DNA from: Chlamydiales bacterium
Lineage (GTDB): Bacteria; Chlamydiota; Chlamydiia; Chlamydiales; JAAKFR01
Assembly (NCBI GenBank): GCA_024233495.1
Contig: JACKPM010000008.1
Location: 1-55,543 of the forward strand
Length of the DNA: 55,543 bases
Direction of reading: 5' to 3'
Position 1 is the stretch's first letter, and each line of letters starts with the position of its first letter. Under the pieces are notes generated by a model. That model worked only from the letters and a program-made list of their open reading frames with translations. It made no database searches and was not told where the DNA came from. Positions 1-7,737 of this stretch are shown piece by piece. The position numbers were made by a program, and so were the translations under genes.

Positions 1-680
1 AGAACAAACACAATGAAGAATCCCAAGAAAAAGGTAGCTGAAATCCATACCGATTCCTCTTTCTTATGTGCCTCAGCCAATAACTCTTCGATTCCTAGAT
101 AGAGAAGCGCGGCAACGCCGAATGTAATGGTTTCCAATAAGATAATAGGGGGAAGTTTGAGGGCAAAGGCGCCGCCCAAAAAGGCCCCAAGCGGCAGCAT
201 GCACGCGATGAAAAGAAGGGGCAAGAAGCGGTTGAGCCCCCTTTGTTTCAACGCATTTGAAACAGTGAGACTAAGGAAAAAGGCGCAGAGACTCAATGAG
301 AGGGCGATGGTCAGGCCGCTTTGTGCGCCCGCGAGAAATGAGATGCCTATTAGGAAACCGTCTACAAAGAGATCAACACTCGCCCCTGTAATCAATCCCC
401 CTACCCGCTTTTTAGCAATGGAGTGCGCAAACTCCTCCACAACAAGCATAAAGATCACCCCAATTACAAAGCCAAGGCTCACTGTTAGGTGGGAGGTATG
501 GTTAAGCACTTTAGGCAGAAGCTCGGTGGAGACGGCCGCAATGAGCACACCAGCCACAAAGTGCTGAAGCGCCGAAACTATCTTCTGTTGAGGAAGATAG
601 AGAGCCCCAATGAAGCTGCCAAGCAGTGCAGCAAAAAATGGAATCAGCGAGTAGAGGGTGATTTGAAGGGTGGAAATCAT
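1..680 (-). CDS. ZIP-family divalent metal transporter (partial, cut by window start)
   Basis: The minus strand is open from an ATG at 680 to the window edge, giving about 226 residues without a stop. The product is very hydrophobic. An early helix holds the HFVAGVLIAAVSTELLP segment and a middle helix holds DGFLIGISF. These match the metal-binding transmembrane helices of ZIP (GufA-like) transporters, where His, Glu and Asp residues line the zinc or iron path. A charged loop (AKKRVGG) separates the first and second helix groups. By family knowledge it would import or export Zn, Fe or Mn across the inner membrane; direction and metal cannot be read here. It is divergent from the aldo/keto reductase, with only about 23 bp between the starts, so the two probably share a control region. 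The C-terminal end lies outside the window. Confidence 0.8.
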   Translation of the reverse strand, partial: MISTLQITLYSLIPFFAALLGSFIGALYLPQQKIVSALQHFVAGVLIAAVSTELLPKVLNHTSHLTVSLGFVIGVIFMLVVEEFAHSIAKKRVGGLITGASVDLFVDGFLIGISFLAGAQSGLTIALSLSLCAFFLSLTVSNALKQRGLNRFLPLLFIACMLPLGAFLGGAFALKLPPIILLETITFGVAALLYLGIEELLAEAHKKEESVWISATFFLGFFIVFV

Positions 681-703
681 AAAATATTGTATAATGAATC
701 TTG

Positions 704-1516
704 ATGAAGATGCCAACACTAGAAATTGCACCGGGTGTGCAGATGCCGCTGCTAGGCTTTGGCACGTGGCTTTTATCTGGTTCACAATGCGAAGAGGCTG
801 TGCGTATTGCGCTCGAGACAGGCTACCGGCACATCGATTCAGCGCACCTCTATAAAAATCACGATGCGATAGCAAAAGCGATGCGAGGCTACGACCGTGA
901 AGAGCTTTTCCTTACATCAAAGTTCATGTTGCAGATGGGGCTAAAGGAGAGCGTTACCGAGAGCTGTGAGCGTGCATTGCGGGAGCTGAAGACCAACTAT
1001 CTCGATCTCTTCTTGATGCACTACCCTGATCGCTCTGTGGAGATGGATGGTGTTTTAGAAGAGCTGTGCAACTTAGTGGAGAAGGGATATACACGCGCTG
1101 TGGGAGTGAGCAATTTCACGCTGCGCCACCTAAAAGAGCACCCTGGCTTTCCGCTCTCAGTAAATCAAGTAGAATATCACTGCTACCTCAACCAGAAAAA
1201 ATTGCGTGCCTACTGCGAATCTGTAGGCATGCACATCGCCTCGTTTCGCTCACTTGGAAAGGGGCAGCTCATTGATGACCCCCTGCTCACAGAGATCGGG
1301 AAAAAGTATAAAAAGAGCGCTGCACAAATCTCTCTGAGGTGGCTTGTCCAAAACGGCATTCCTGTTATTCCAAAGGGAAGCTCACGCAAACACATCGAAG
1401 AGAACTTTAATATCTTTGACTTTGAGCTTACCCCACACGACTTTGAGCTGCTAAACCAAGTGCCACAGCGCCCCCGCTACTGCGAAAGCGAGATGTCTGA
1501 TTTCAACTATGAGTGA
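704..1516 (+). CDS. Aldo/keto reductase
   Basis: About 270 residues, the usual size of a single-domain NADPH-dependent aldo/keto reductase with a TIM-barrel fold. The family signatures are in order: LGFGTWLL near the start, GYRHIDSAHLYKN with the catalytic Asp and Tyr, LTSKF with the catalytic Lys, LMHYPD with the catalytic His, GVSNF, VNQVEYH, and the cofactor-binding VIPKGSS. It reduces aldehydes or ketones in the cytoplasm; the substrate is not predictable. Three starts are possible: TTG at 701, ATG at 704 and ATG at 710. None has a clear Shine-Dalgarno, and a TATAAT lies at 690-695, which suggests a very short leader. The 3' end overlaps the convergent EamA transporter gene by 14 bp. Confidence 0.88.
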   Translation: MKMPTLEIAPGVQMPLLGFGTWLLSGSQCEEAVRIALETGYRHIDSAHLYKNHDAIAKAMRGYDREELFLTSKFMLQMGLKESVTESCERALRELKTNYLDLFLMHYPDRSVEMDGVLEELCNLVEKGYTRAVGVSNFTLRHLKEHPGFPLSVNQVEYHCYLNQKKLRAYCESVGMHIASFRSLGKGQLIDDPLLTEIGKKYKKSAAQISLRWLVQNGIPVIPKGSSRKHIEENFNIFDFELTPHDFELLNQVPQRPRYCESEMSDFNYE

Positions 1517-2492
1517 ACTTGCGCGTCTTGAAGACGTGCAGCGCATAGAGCATGCCGGAGATGAGCATGAGAATGCCGATCGTCTCTACCCATGAAGGAA
1601 AATGAAACTCCGCAAGATAAACAAAGAGAAGGCCAAACACTGTCTCCAAAATCATCATCGGCCCAAGCAAAGAGACTGGCAAAAATGTGCTTGCCCGATT
1701 CCATAAATAACACCCACCCCATGACGAGGCAACACCAAGCGTCGAAACCCCTAAAATGAATCCTAATAGGCTTTTAGAAAAGTGGTCAAAGTGCGCAATC
1801 TCCACTTCTCTTTTCGCTATGAAAAAGAAGAAAGCTGCAATCGTAAGCGAAAGGAAAAGAGTCGCTGTTCCGATCACCGAAGCCCACTCTGTCACAGGCA
1901 ATTGGGAGTTTTTCTTCAAAAAGCGTGCGTTATGCACAACATAGACACTCCACCCCGCAAGCGCTACAAAAATACCAAAGAGTCCCACCACATACTCTTT
2001 GAACTCCCCTGTTGTGAGCGCTCCCTCAAACTGCTGCACATTAACCAAAATCACCCCAGACGCAATCCATGCACACGGCAGAATTAAGTGTTTGAAAGAG
2101 ATCTCCCGTACATGCCAATTTCCATACAAAGCGATCACAATAGGAGCTAGACCTACAATCAAAACAGTAAGCGGCGCTGAGGCGTAACGAAGTCCCCACA
2201 CCACCCCAAAGTAATAAAAAATATTTGAACAGAGCGCAAAAAGGAGGGCAGTAAGCCACGCTTTAGGAGGAAACTGAAGTGGAATCTTCCACCCCTTCCT
2301 CAACAAAAGAATAATTGAAAAAATTCCATACGTAATGTAGCGCCCTAACACCACCTCGACAGGGGTAAAGGAGAGCAGCCAATTAGGGATCACAAAAATG
2401 AATCCCCAAACAAAGCACGCCGCCACAGCGAACAGAATTCCTCTAAGCATACCCAACATGATAGCGCCTGAGTAGAAATCTTGAAAACTCAT
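1503..2492 (-). CDS. EamA/DMT-superfamily membrane transporter (CT034/YtfF-like)
   Basis: About 329 residues with roughly ten hydrophobic segments arranged as two five-helix halves, the EamA layout of the drug/metabolite transporter superfamily. Short charged loops such as LLRKGWK and FIAKREVE separate the helices. The substrate is unknown; from memory the Chlamydia trachomatis gene in this position (CT034) is annotated as a cationic amino-acid transporter of the YtfF type, but the sequence itself does not show this. A second possible start is ATG at 2459, giving MLGMLRG. The gene is convergent with the aldo/keto reductase and divergent from the next gene, with 37 bp between the starts. Its place beside the recD-like and metG genes supports chlamydial synteny. 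Confidence 0.8.
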   Translation of the reverse strand: MSFQDFYSGAIMLGMLRGILFAVAACFVWGFIFVIPNWLLSFTPVEVVLGRYITYGIFSIILLLRKGWKIPLQFPPKAWLTALLFALCSNIFYYFGVVWGLRYASAPLTVLIVGLAPIVIALYGNWHVREISFKHLILPCAWIASGVILVNVQQFEGALTTGEFKEYVVGLFGIFVALAGWSVYVVHNARFLKKNSQLPVTEWASVIGTATLFLSLTIAAFFFFIAKREVEIAHFDHFSKSLLGFILGVSTLGVASSWGGCYLWNRASTFLPVSLLGPMMILETVFGLLFVYLAEFHFPSWVETIGILMLISGMLYALHVFKTRKFTHS

Positions 2493-2520
2493 TTAAATTC
2501 TATACATAAGATGCTATAAT
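2492..2520 (+). promoter_or_regulatory. Putative promoter with TATAAT close to the start codon
   Basis: TTTAAA at 2492-2497 and TATAAT at 2515-2520 are 17 bp apart. The ATG at 2530 is only 9 bp beyond the -10 box and has no Shine-Dalgarno. The -10 box lies in a short inverted repeat, GATGCT...AGCATC (2510-2528). Transcription would start at or within a few bases of the start codon. Confidence 0.4.
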
Positions 2521-2529
2521 AGAGCATCT

Positions 2530-4152
2530 ATGGCGATTCCTCTACAATACCATCTAGTTACTCGAGAGTACTTCCTCCAAAAGTCACTCGCGCAGACAAG
2601 ATGCTACCTTGTCATTACGGTGATGGCAGTGGTCACTACCATTTTCCTCTCTCTTGCTGCCTATCAAATTTTACCTAGAATTCCCAACCCTATCAGCCGT
2701 ATGAGGCTCGGAGGGAGGATCATGAGTGTTGGCATTGGCGCTCTCTTCACAGCAGGCGCAATCCCCCTTCTCATCAGACGTGCAACGCACCTGCGCAAGC
2801 AGAGCATGAAGTTTCCCGAATATTTTCAAAAAAATAATACTAGATATGACTGGTACGCCGCGCAGGGTGCTGAAGATGAGGCTCAATTCCGGCAGATGCT
2901 GCTGCGTTGCGAAGACCATCAAATTCTCCTCACCTGTGCCCAACGCGCTTGGGAAAAAGGGTATTTTGACACAAGTATTGACCTCTATAATAAAAAGACT
3001 CAAACCTCGACCACGATCGCAGAGCTAGTTGAGACAAAAGAGCATTTCACCAAAATCGCGGTCATCAACAATCAAAAGGTGCTCCAGCTTGCTGCAAAAA
3101 AGGCGCACAAGAAAGGTTACTGGGCAGAGGCAAAGGCTCTTTTCTTGAAACTCACTGCTCCACAAAATCAAGATAAAATTCGACATGCAGAGGCGCTATT
3201 CCACTTGGGAGAAGACCCCCGCCCCTTTCTAAGAGATATCACAGATTGCAACACACCTGTGTTACACCCCTACATGCTCGAGCTCGAACATGAAAGAGGG
3301 AACCATCAAGCGATCATCCAAAGGTGCCAACGCTATACACCCACAGGACCACATGAGGTGCTTCTTGCAAACGCGCTATGGCAGACCGAAAAAACAACTT
3401 ACCCCTTCTGTGTAGAGGCGCCCTTTGAAGAGGTGGGAAAGCAACTCGCTGCAGAGATCGCTGACCACCACTGGAATAAATACAAGGCCCACTACTCAGT
3501 TTCGCACTGGATCAGTGCCAATCCAGGGAAGTCCAAAGATTCCTTTCTCAGCTTCTTAGGAAAAGCACCTTTGACAAATGTTGGAGAGCTTTTGAAACGG
3601 AAAGAGCACTATATCACTGCTGCTAGAGAACTCCCAGAAGTACGCACACTTTTTTTGCGCTTTGGTCGTCAGCTTAAAACAACACATCCTAAAGCCGCTG
3701 TCTACTACTTCTTCTATGCTCTGCACACCGAAATCAGTCTTTTTACTGAAAATGATTCAAGAGAGGCCTTCCTCGAGTTTTGTGCTCTCACATCAGACGA
3801 ACTTGAGCTGATTGAAGGCGTGATTGCCGAGCGGGGTGAAATTGATGAAAGTATAGGATGGACAACTACGACTGTTGTGATTGGAAAACACCAATTCCCC
3901 ATCATGAAAGCGGATGGCTCTCTTGTATATGATGTGGGGGCACGCCTCCACATCTTGCGCGGAGATCTCCTGAGAAAACAAAAGCGCAGTTTCCGCGATA
4001 CACTCGATGAATACCACAAGGCAACTTGCTACGCGAAAGGCAACCTCTTTGGTGCGCGCGCCATTTTGATGCATGACGCCCAAGCAGAGAGTGATAAAAT
4101 CTCATTAGAGCGGCTCCAAATAGCTCGTGATTTAGCTATGAGTCTACTTTAG
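2530..4152 (+). CDS. Inc-like membrane protein with helical-repeat cytosolic domain
   Basis: 540 residues. No family is recognised by sequence. The N-terminus has two closely spaced hydrophobic segments, about residues 24-46 and 60-84, separated by a short basic loop. This is the bilobed pattern of chlamydial inclusion-membrane proteins. The remaining 450 residues are soluble and rich in amphipathic helices. Units such as CAQRAWEKGYFDTSIDLYNKK and AAKKAHKKGYWAEAKALFLK look like TPR- or SEL1-type helical hairpins, so a protein-binding scaffold is a reasonable inference. No signal peptide is seen, consistent with type III secretion or simple inner-membrane insertion. A MITE-2 copy begins 15 bp after the stop codon and may serve as a terminator. 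It could instead be an ordinary inner-membrane TPR protein; the Inc assignment is inference. Confidence 0.6.
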   Translation: MAIPLQYHLVTREYFLQKSLAQTRCYLVITVMAVVTTIFLSLAAYQILPRIPNPISRMRLGGRIMSVGIGALFTAGAIPLLIRRATHLRKQSMKFPEYFQKNNTRYDWYAAQGAEDEAQFRQMLLRCEDHQILLTCAQRAWEKGYFDTSIDLYNKKTQTSTTIAELVETKEHFTKIAVINNQKVLQLAAKKAHKKGYWAEAKALFLKLTAPQNQDKIRHAEALFHLGEDPRPFLRDITDCNTPVLHPYMLELEHERGNHQAIIQRCQRYTPTGPHEVLLANALWQTEKTTYPFCVEAPFEEVGKQLAAEIADHHWNKYKAHYSVSHWISANPGKSKDSFLSFLGKAPLTNVGELLKRKEHYITAARELPEVRTLFLRFGRQLKTTHPKAAVYYFFYALHTEISLFTENDSREAFLEFCALTSDELELIEGVIAERGEIDESIGWTTTTVVIGKHQFPIMKADGSLVYDVGARLHILRGDLLRKQKRSFRDTLDEYHKATCYAKGNLFGARAILMHDAQAESDKISLERLQIARDLAMSLL

Positions 4153-4167
4153 ACACTAAAGAGGTTA

Positions 4168-4325
4168 TAGTCAAATCGGTTGAAAATTTTACAAATTCAT
4201 ACCATTTGGCTTCACCAAAGATCGTGCTCGTTCTCATAGACCATCAATGGTCTAAGTCGAACTCCGCGCTTACTTTGGCTTTGCCATCTGCCATGAATTT
4301 GTAAAATTTTCAACCGATTTGACTA
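4168..4325 (+). mobile_element. MITE-2 copy A
   Basis: A 158-bp non-coding element whose two halves are imperfect inverted repeats over nearly the whole length. The ends are TAGTCAAATCGGTTGAAA and its complement, perfect for about 31 bp, and the centre has TAGACCAT/ATGGTCTA. TA dinucleotides flank it at 4166-4167 and 4326-4327. Other copies in the window are at 16194, 35162 and 50886, all 158 bp. It encodes no protein and is presumably moved in trans by an IS630/Tc1-type transposase. RNA from either strand would fold into a long hairpin. Confidence 0.85.
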
Positions 4326-4594
4326 TATTTCTTGTATCGACGCAATTTGTACCTCACGATCTGGGCGATCGTGAAATACTACACTCACCTGATTCATACC
4401 AGTAAGCTTGAGCGTCGTATCGCTAAACATCGCTTACTCAGCGCGCGTCACCACCATCCCACCTTCGATTTTGACATCGTATGCCTTAAAAGCTATAAGA
4501 CTTATGAACAAACCAAATACCCATAGATTATTCATAAAACCGCCTCAAAAAACGAGGTCTAACACATATAATTTTTTTAAAAGGAGAGACTGCT
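4326..4594. other. Intergenic stretch without a recognised gene
   Basis: Short open frames occur on the plus strand (for example from 4332 and 4408) but they have no Shine-Dalgarno, no recognisable composition and overlap each other. I see no RNA gene. The stretch separates MITE-2 copy A from the convergent repeat-protein gene. Confidence 0.4.
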
Positions 4595-5383
4595 TTAGTT
4601 GGTTAAGCCAGCGACTCCGCACATAAAAACATCGCAAACCCTCCGAATTTTGATTTCCCCTCCAAAGTTCCAGTAGGCAAAGAGTTCGCTATCTGTAGAA
4701 ATCTCTGCAGCAAACCTTCCGACTTTATCATTTCTACCTTTATCCCAACAGGAAAAAATATAGGAATTTATTACAGAATCAGGTACAGGCAGCGGTGATG
4801 CCTTCTTCTGAGAAAGGACAGCAGGGGCTACATCTTGAGGTGGGGAGGTTGGCGTCGTAATTCGACGCACTCTCCTTGCTGGTGCACCAGGGTCTTCAGG
4901 GGCTACACCTTGAGGTGGGGAGGTTGGCGTCATAATTCGACGTACTTTCCTTGCTGGTTCACCAGGGTCTTCAGGGGCTACACCTTGAGGTGGGGAGGTC
5001 GGCGTCATAATTCGACGCACTCTCCTTGCTGGTTCACCAGGGTCTTCAGGGGCTACACCTTGAGGTAGGAGGGGTGGCCTCGTAATTCGACGTACTTTCC
5101 TTGCTGGTGCACCAGGGGCTTCAGGGGCTACACCTTGAGGTGAGAGGGCTGACGCCGCAACTTTGCATACGCCCTCTTGTGGGCCACCAGAGCCTCCACT
5201 AACAGAAACAGGGGGAGCTTCCCTTGCAAGATCACACACACTACGTCGAAAGAAGTTGCCTTCAGAGTCCGTCCACAACACCACCTTTTCACTTCCCAGC
5301 GGTGTGGTTTCTGGGCGTAGCCCAAAATAAGCATTTGCATGTGACCATTGTTTGAGGAGATCTGGACGATCACTGACTGTCAT
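4595..5383 (-). CDS. Proline/arginine-rich tandem-repeat protein, possible secreted effector
   Basis: 262 residues starting at an ATG at 5383; no known family. The middle carries about four to five copies of a 25-residue unit with the core QGVAPEDPGEPARRVRRI followed by MTPTSPP. Each unit pairs a Pro-rich half with a strongly basic half, so this part is probably disordered. The unique ends resemble each other: VVLWTDSEGNFFRRSVCDL near residue 50 and LFAYWNFGGEIKIRRVCDV near the C-terminus. The repeats may therefore have expanded inside a protein made of two related modules. There is no signal peptide and no membrane segment. Repeats of this kind are common in secreted effectors of intracellular bacteria, but that role is inference. 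It lies between MITE-2 copy A and a MITE-1 copy, in an accessory interval. Confidence 0.6.
   Translation of the reverse strand: MTVSDRPDLLKQWSHANAYFGLRPETTPLGSEKVVLWTDSEGNFFRRSVCDLAREAPPVSVSGGSGGPQEGVCKVAASALSPQGVAPEAPGAPARKVRRITRPPLLPQGVAPEDPGEPARRVRRIMTPTSPPQGVAPEDPGEPARKVRRIMTPTSPPQGVAPEDPGAPARRVRRITTPTSPPQDVAPAVLSQKKASPLPVPDSVINSYIFSCWDKGRNDKVGRFAAEISTDSELFAYWNFGGEIKIRRVCDVFMCGVAGLTN
4824..5155 (-). repeat. 75-bp tandem repeat inside the repeat-protein gene
   Basis: The block GGGGCTACACCTTGAGGT recurs with starts at 4824, 4899, 4974, 5049 and 5124, an exact 75-bp period (25 codons). The inner units differ by only a few bases, while the first and last are more diverged. In-frame length lets the array expand or contract without breaking the gene. 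Confidence 0.9.
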
Positions 5384-5423
5384 ATAACCGAGAATTTTAC
5401 TCTAAATCCTCCTTTTATTTCTA

Positions 5424-5586
5424 GATGGTGTCGTCAAATTTTCTCCTTTGTGAGGCGAGAGATTTTCTAGGCAAAATGCGCAATCGAAAGCGAAGGGAGT
5501 AGCCAAAGCGCTACTTCCGAGGTTGCGAGGGCGCATTTTGGCAGAAAAGATCCGGCTGACAAAGGAGAAAATTTGACGACACCATC
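5424..5586 (+). mobile_element. MITE-1 copy A (full length)
   Basis: A 163-bp element with ends GATGGTGTCGTCAAATTT and its complement; the inverted ends run about 28 bp. TA flanks both sides (5422-5423, 5587-5588). An inner inverted pair, GCAAAATGCGC and GCGCATTTTGGC, makes most of the element self-complementary. Near-identical copies are at 45791, 47595 and 51044, a shorter inverted one at 19118, a decayed cluster at 27972 and a lone end at 13617. Short open frames through it are shadows. It lies between the repeat-protein gene and the umuDC operon. Confidence 0.88.
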
Positions 5587-5660
5587 TAGAAAAAGTGAGA
5601 GCAAACAGTGCATCTCACTACGTAGAGGATTGTTGCTTACTGTAACCATTGCGCAAAAAA

Positions 5661-5690
5661 CGTATCATATGGCCCTTTTTATATGATACG
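5661..5690 (+). promoter_or_regulatory. Perfect palindrome upstream of umuDC, candidate SOS-type operator
   Basis: CGTATCATAT and ATATGATACG form a perfect 10-bp inverted repeat separated by 10 bp. It ends 11 bp before the umuD start codon. The position fits an operator bound by a dimeric repressor such as a LexA/XRE-type regulator, though the sequence is not the E. coli LexA box. The arms also contain -10-like hexamers (TATCAT, TATGAT). A hairpin in the RNA leader is the alternative. Confidence 0.55.
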
Positions 5691-5701
5691 ATCCGATTTC
5701 T

Positions 5702-6118
5702 ATGAAACCCATTCCCCTTCTTCCTGGTTATCTCGAAGTTCCGTTTGTCGACGGCAATTTGGCTGCCGGCTTTCCATCGAGTGCTGATGACTTTGCCCAG
5801 CACCCCCTCGATTTGCATGAGCTACTTGTGGATCACCCTGCTGCCACCTTTTTTGTACGCGTAGAGGGCGACTCGATGGTTGAGGCGAAGATTGAGTCGG
5901 GCGACATTTTGATTGTGGATCGTGCGCTCACACCGGCGCATGGAAAGGTGGTAGTCGCTTTAGTAGGTGGAGAGTTTACGGTGAAACGACTGGAACAAAG
6001 GGGTGGAAGAACCCATCTAGTGGCTGCTAACCGCCGCTATTCACCAATCGATGTGACCGATGACGAGGAGTTTCAAGTGTGGGGGGTGGTTACCTATGTC
6101 ATCCATCGCGCTCGTTGA
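5702..6118 (+). CDS. umuD: UmuD-like S24 peptidase, DNA polymerase V subunit
   Basis: 138 residues, the normal size of UmuD. The Ala-Gly self-cleavage site is visible in GNLAAGFPSS near residue 23. The catalytic Ser is in VEGDSMVEAKI, and the Lys of the dyad in GGEFTVKRLEQ. By family knowledge, RecA filaments stimulate self-cleavage; the UmuD' dimer then joins UmuC to form the error-prone translesion polymerase V. The gene overlaps umuC by 23 bp, so the two are translationally coupled. A perfect palindrome sits just upstream and probably controls both. The minimal Chlamydia genomes are not known to me to carry this operon; many chlamydia-related genomes are larger, so acquired or ancestral origin is open. 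Confidence 0.9.
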   Translation: MKPIPLLPGYLEVPFVDGNLAAGFPSSADDFAQHPLDLHELLVDHPAATFFVRVEGDSMVEAKIESGDILIVDRALTPAHGKVVVALVGGEFTVKRLEQRGGRTHLVAANRRYSPIDVTDDEEFQVWGVVTYVIHRAR

Positions 6119-7277
6119 CGGCAATGACTTCTTTGTCTCGTGTGAACGCGTCTTCAACCCCAAATTGCTGAAGCGCCCCGTCGCAATTTTATCGAGCAAC
6201 GACGGCTGCATCATTGCGCGCTCCCCTGAAGTGAAGGCGCTCGGCATCCCGATGGGCGCTCCCCTCTTTGAGTGGCGCGAATTTTGTGAGCGGCACGGTG
6301 TTGCTTTGCTCTCCTCAAACTTCGCCCTCTATGCCGATCTTTCGCGCCGGATGATGACCATCTTGGAAGAGGAGAGCGCGCACATCGAGGTGTATTCGAT
6401 CGATGAGGCGTTCGTCGAAATCGAAGAGCCAAAGAGGGTGCGGCAAAAGATTTTGCAATGGACCGGCATTCCAGTTTCGATTGGGGTGGCCAAAACCAAA
6501 ACATTGGCAAAAGTAGCCAACCACATTGCGAAAAAGAGAGGAAGCGGCATCTGTACAGACCCTTTCCCCTATCTTGAAGATTTTCCGGTGGAGGAGGTGT
6601 GGGGCATTGGACGACGACTGGCGCAGAGGTTAGCCCGGCATGGCGTCTTTACTGTGGGAGAGCTACTCAAGATGGAAGAGCGGCACTTCAATGTGACGGT
6701 GAAGCGTACGGTGTGGGAGCTGAAAGGAATGCCCTGCTTGCCGATTTGTGATGAGAGCGTCTCGAAGCAGTCGATCATGACATCACGCACCTTTGGCACA
6801 CCGATCACCACTGAAGGTGAGCTTACCGAGGCAATTGCTGCCTATGCACAGCGCGCAGCAAAGAAGCTGCGCGAGGAAAAAAGCCTCGCTTCCTGGCTAC
6901 AGCTATTTGCCCACACAAAAGAGGTGGGCACCTTTTCAACAGCTGTCACTTTTTCTATGCCCACCGACTATACCCCCGATTTGATTCAGTACGCCCTTGG
7001 CTGCCTAAACTTTTGCCCCGCTACCTACAAGAAGGTGGGGGTGTTGCTTGGCGGTCTTGTGCCACGCGATACAATCCAGTACGACCTCTTCTGCAAACCA
7101 CTTGCTGAGAAAAAGAAAATGGCGCAAGCTACGATGGATGCAGTGAATGCAAAGTTTGGGTTTGAGGTGCTCTCATATGCAAAAACAGGCACGAAAAGGG
7201 CGTGGAAGATGCAGCGAAATTTTTGCTCCCCTCGCTATACGACGCAGTGGAAAGAGATTCTTACTATTAGCATTTAG
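6096..7277 (+). CDS. umuC: UmuC-like Y-family DNA polymerase
   Basis: 393 residues from the ATG at 6096. The Y-family catalytic acids are in ALVDGNDFFVSCE near the start and YSIDEAFVEI near residue 100. The palm continues with GIPVSIGVAKTKTLAKVANH, followed by a helix-hairpin-helix region (VWGIGRRLAQRLARHGVFT). The last part matches the UmuC little-finger and C-terminal domain, ending near VLLGGLVP and WKMQRNFCSPRYTTQWKEI. It carries out mutagenic translesion synthesis with UmuD'. It overlaps umuD at the 5' end and the lipoprotein gene at the 3' end, so a longer operon is possible. Confidence 0.92.
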   Translation: MSSIALVDGNDFFVSCERVFNPKLLKRPVAILSSNDGCIIARSPEVKALGIPMGAPLFEWREFCERHGVALLSSNFALYADLSRRMMTILEEESAHIEVYSIDEAFVEIEEPKRVRQKILQWTGIPVSIGVAKTKTLAKVANHIAKKRGSGICTDPFPYLEDFPVEEVWGIGRRLAQRLARHGVFTVGELLKMEERHFNVTVKRTVWELKGMPCLPICDESVSKQSIMTSRTFGTPITTEGELTEAIAAYAQRAAKKLREEKSLASWLQLFAHTKEVGTFSTAVTFSMPTDYTPDLIQYALGCLNFCPATYKKVGVLLGGLVPRDTIQYDLFCKPLAEKKKMAQATMDAVNAKFGFEVLSYAKTGTKRAWKMQRNFCSPRYTTQWKEILTISI

Positions 7278-7737
7278 CCTCCTTTTCCTCTTTCCTGCCG
7301 CATGCTTGAAAGAGACCGCTCCCCCTACCCCTCAATTTCTCTTTATTCTGCATGCACGGCAAGGAAACCTCTCAATCGACGATATGAAGCTCCACCTCAA
7401 TGACCTCGACCACATGGTAGGATTCTTCACAGATCGCCCTGATCGACGTGCGGGCGCGACCTCGTTGGACACCTTTTTAATGGAATGGGAGAAGCATGCA
7501 AAAGAGTTTGAAGCAGACCCACCCAACTCAGCTCTTGTCACGCTTTCGGGGAAAGATGACTACAACGAGGTGGGCATCGAGCTCAAATCCCCAGTTTTTG
7601 AAGGAAGCACTCTCACTTTCGACCTCTCTATCCTCCCTGGAAATCAGTGGAATGGCCCCACCCAATTTGAAGAGGTAATGCTCTTTATCGACGACACTAG
7701 GCTGAAAAAACATGGATCAGATTTTCGGGATCGTTGA
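7177..7737 (+). CDS. Putative lipoprotein of unknown function
   Basis: About 186 residues if read from the ATG at 7177, which lies inside the 3' end of umuC in another frame. A hydrophobic run RFLLLAFSLLFLF is followed by the lipobox PAAC, so the mature protein would begin at Cys and be lipid-anchored. The mature part, about 140 residues, has alternating strands (ALVTLSGKDDYNEVGIELK, STLTFDLSILPGNQ) suggesting a small beta domain. No family is recognised. The stretch before the signal sequence is unusually long and basic, so a non-ATG start closer to the hydrophobic run is possible. It overlaps umuC by about 100 bp and the recD-like gene by 26 bp. Confidence 0.65.
   Translation: MQKQARKGRGRCSEIFAPLAIRRSGKRFLLLAFSLLFLFPAACLKETAPPTPQFLFILHARQGNLSIDDMKLHLNDLDHMVGFFTDRPDRRAGATSLDTFLMEWEKHAKEFEADPPNSALVTLSGKDDYNEVGIELKSPVFEGSTLTFDLSILPGNQWNGPTQFEEVMLFIDDTRLKKHGSDFRDR

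Noticed and set aside
127..567. 146-codon plus-strand open frame at the window start
   Set aside because: It lies antisense to the ZIP transporter, whose metal-binding helices are clear on the minus strand; the plus-strand product is low-complexity basic sequence.
4835..5068. Plus-strand open frame with Trp/Arg repeats
   Set aside because: It is the antisense of the 75-bp repeat array; the repeat length divisible by 3 keeps every frame open, and it has no unique ends.
4824..5155. Possible CRISPR array
   Set aside because: The 75-bp units are contiguous, in frame and have no spacers; no cas genes are present anywhere in the window.
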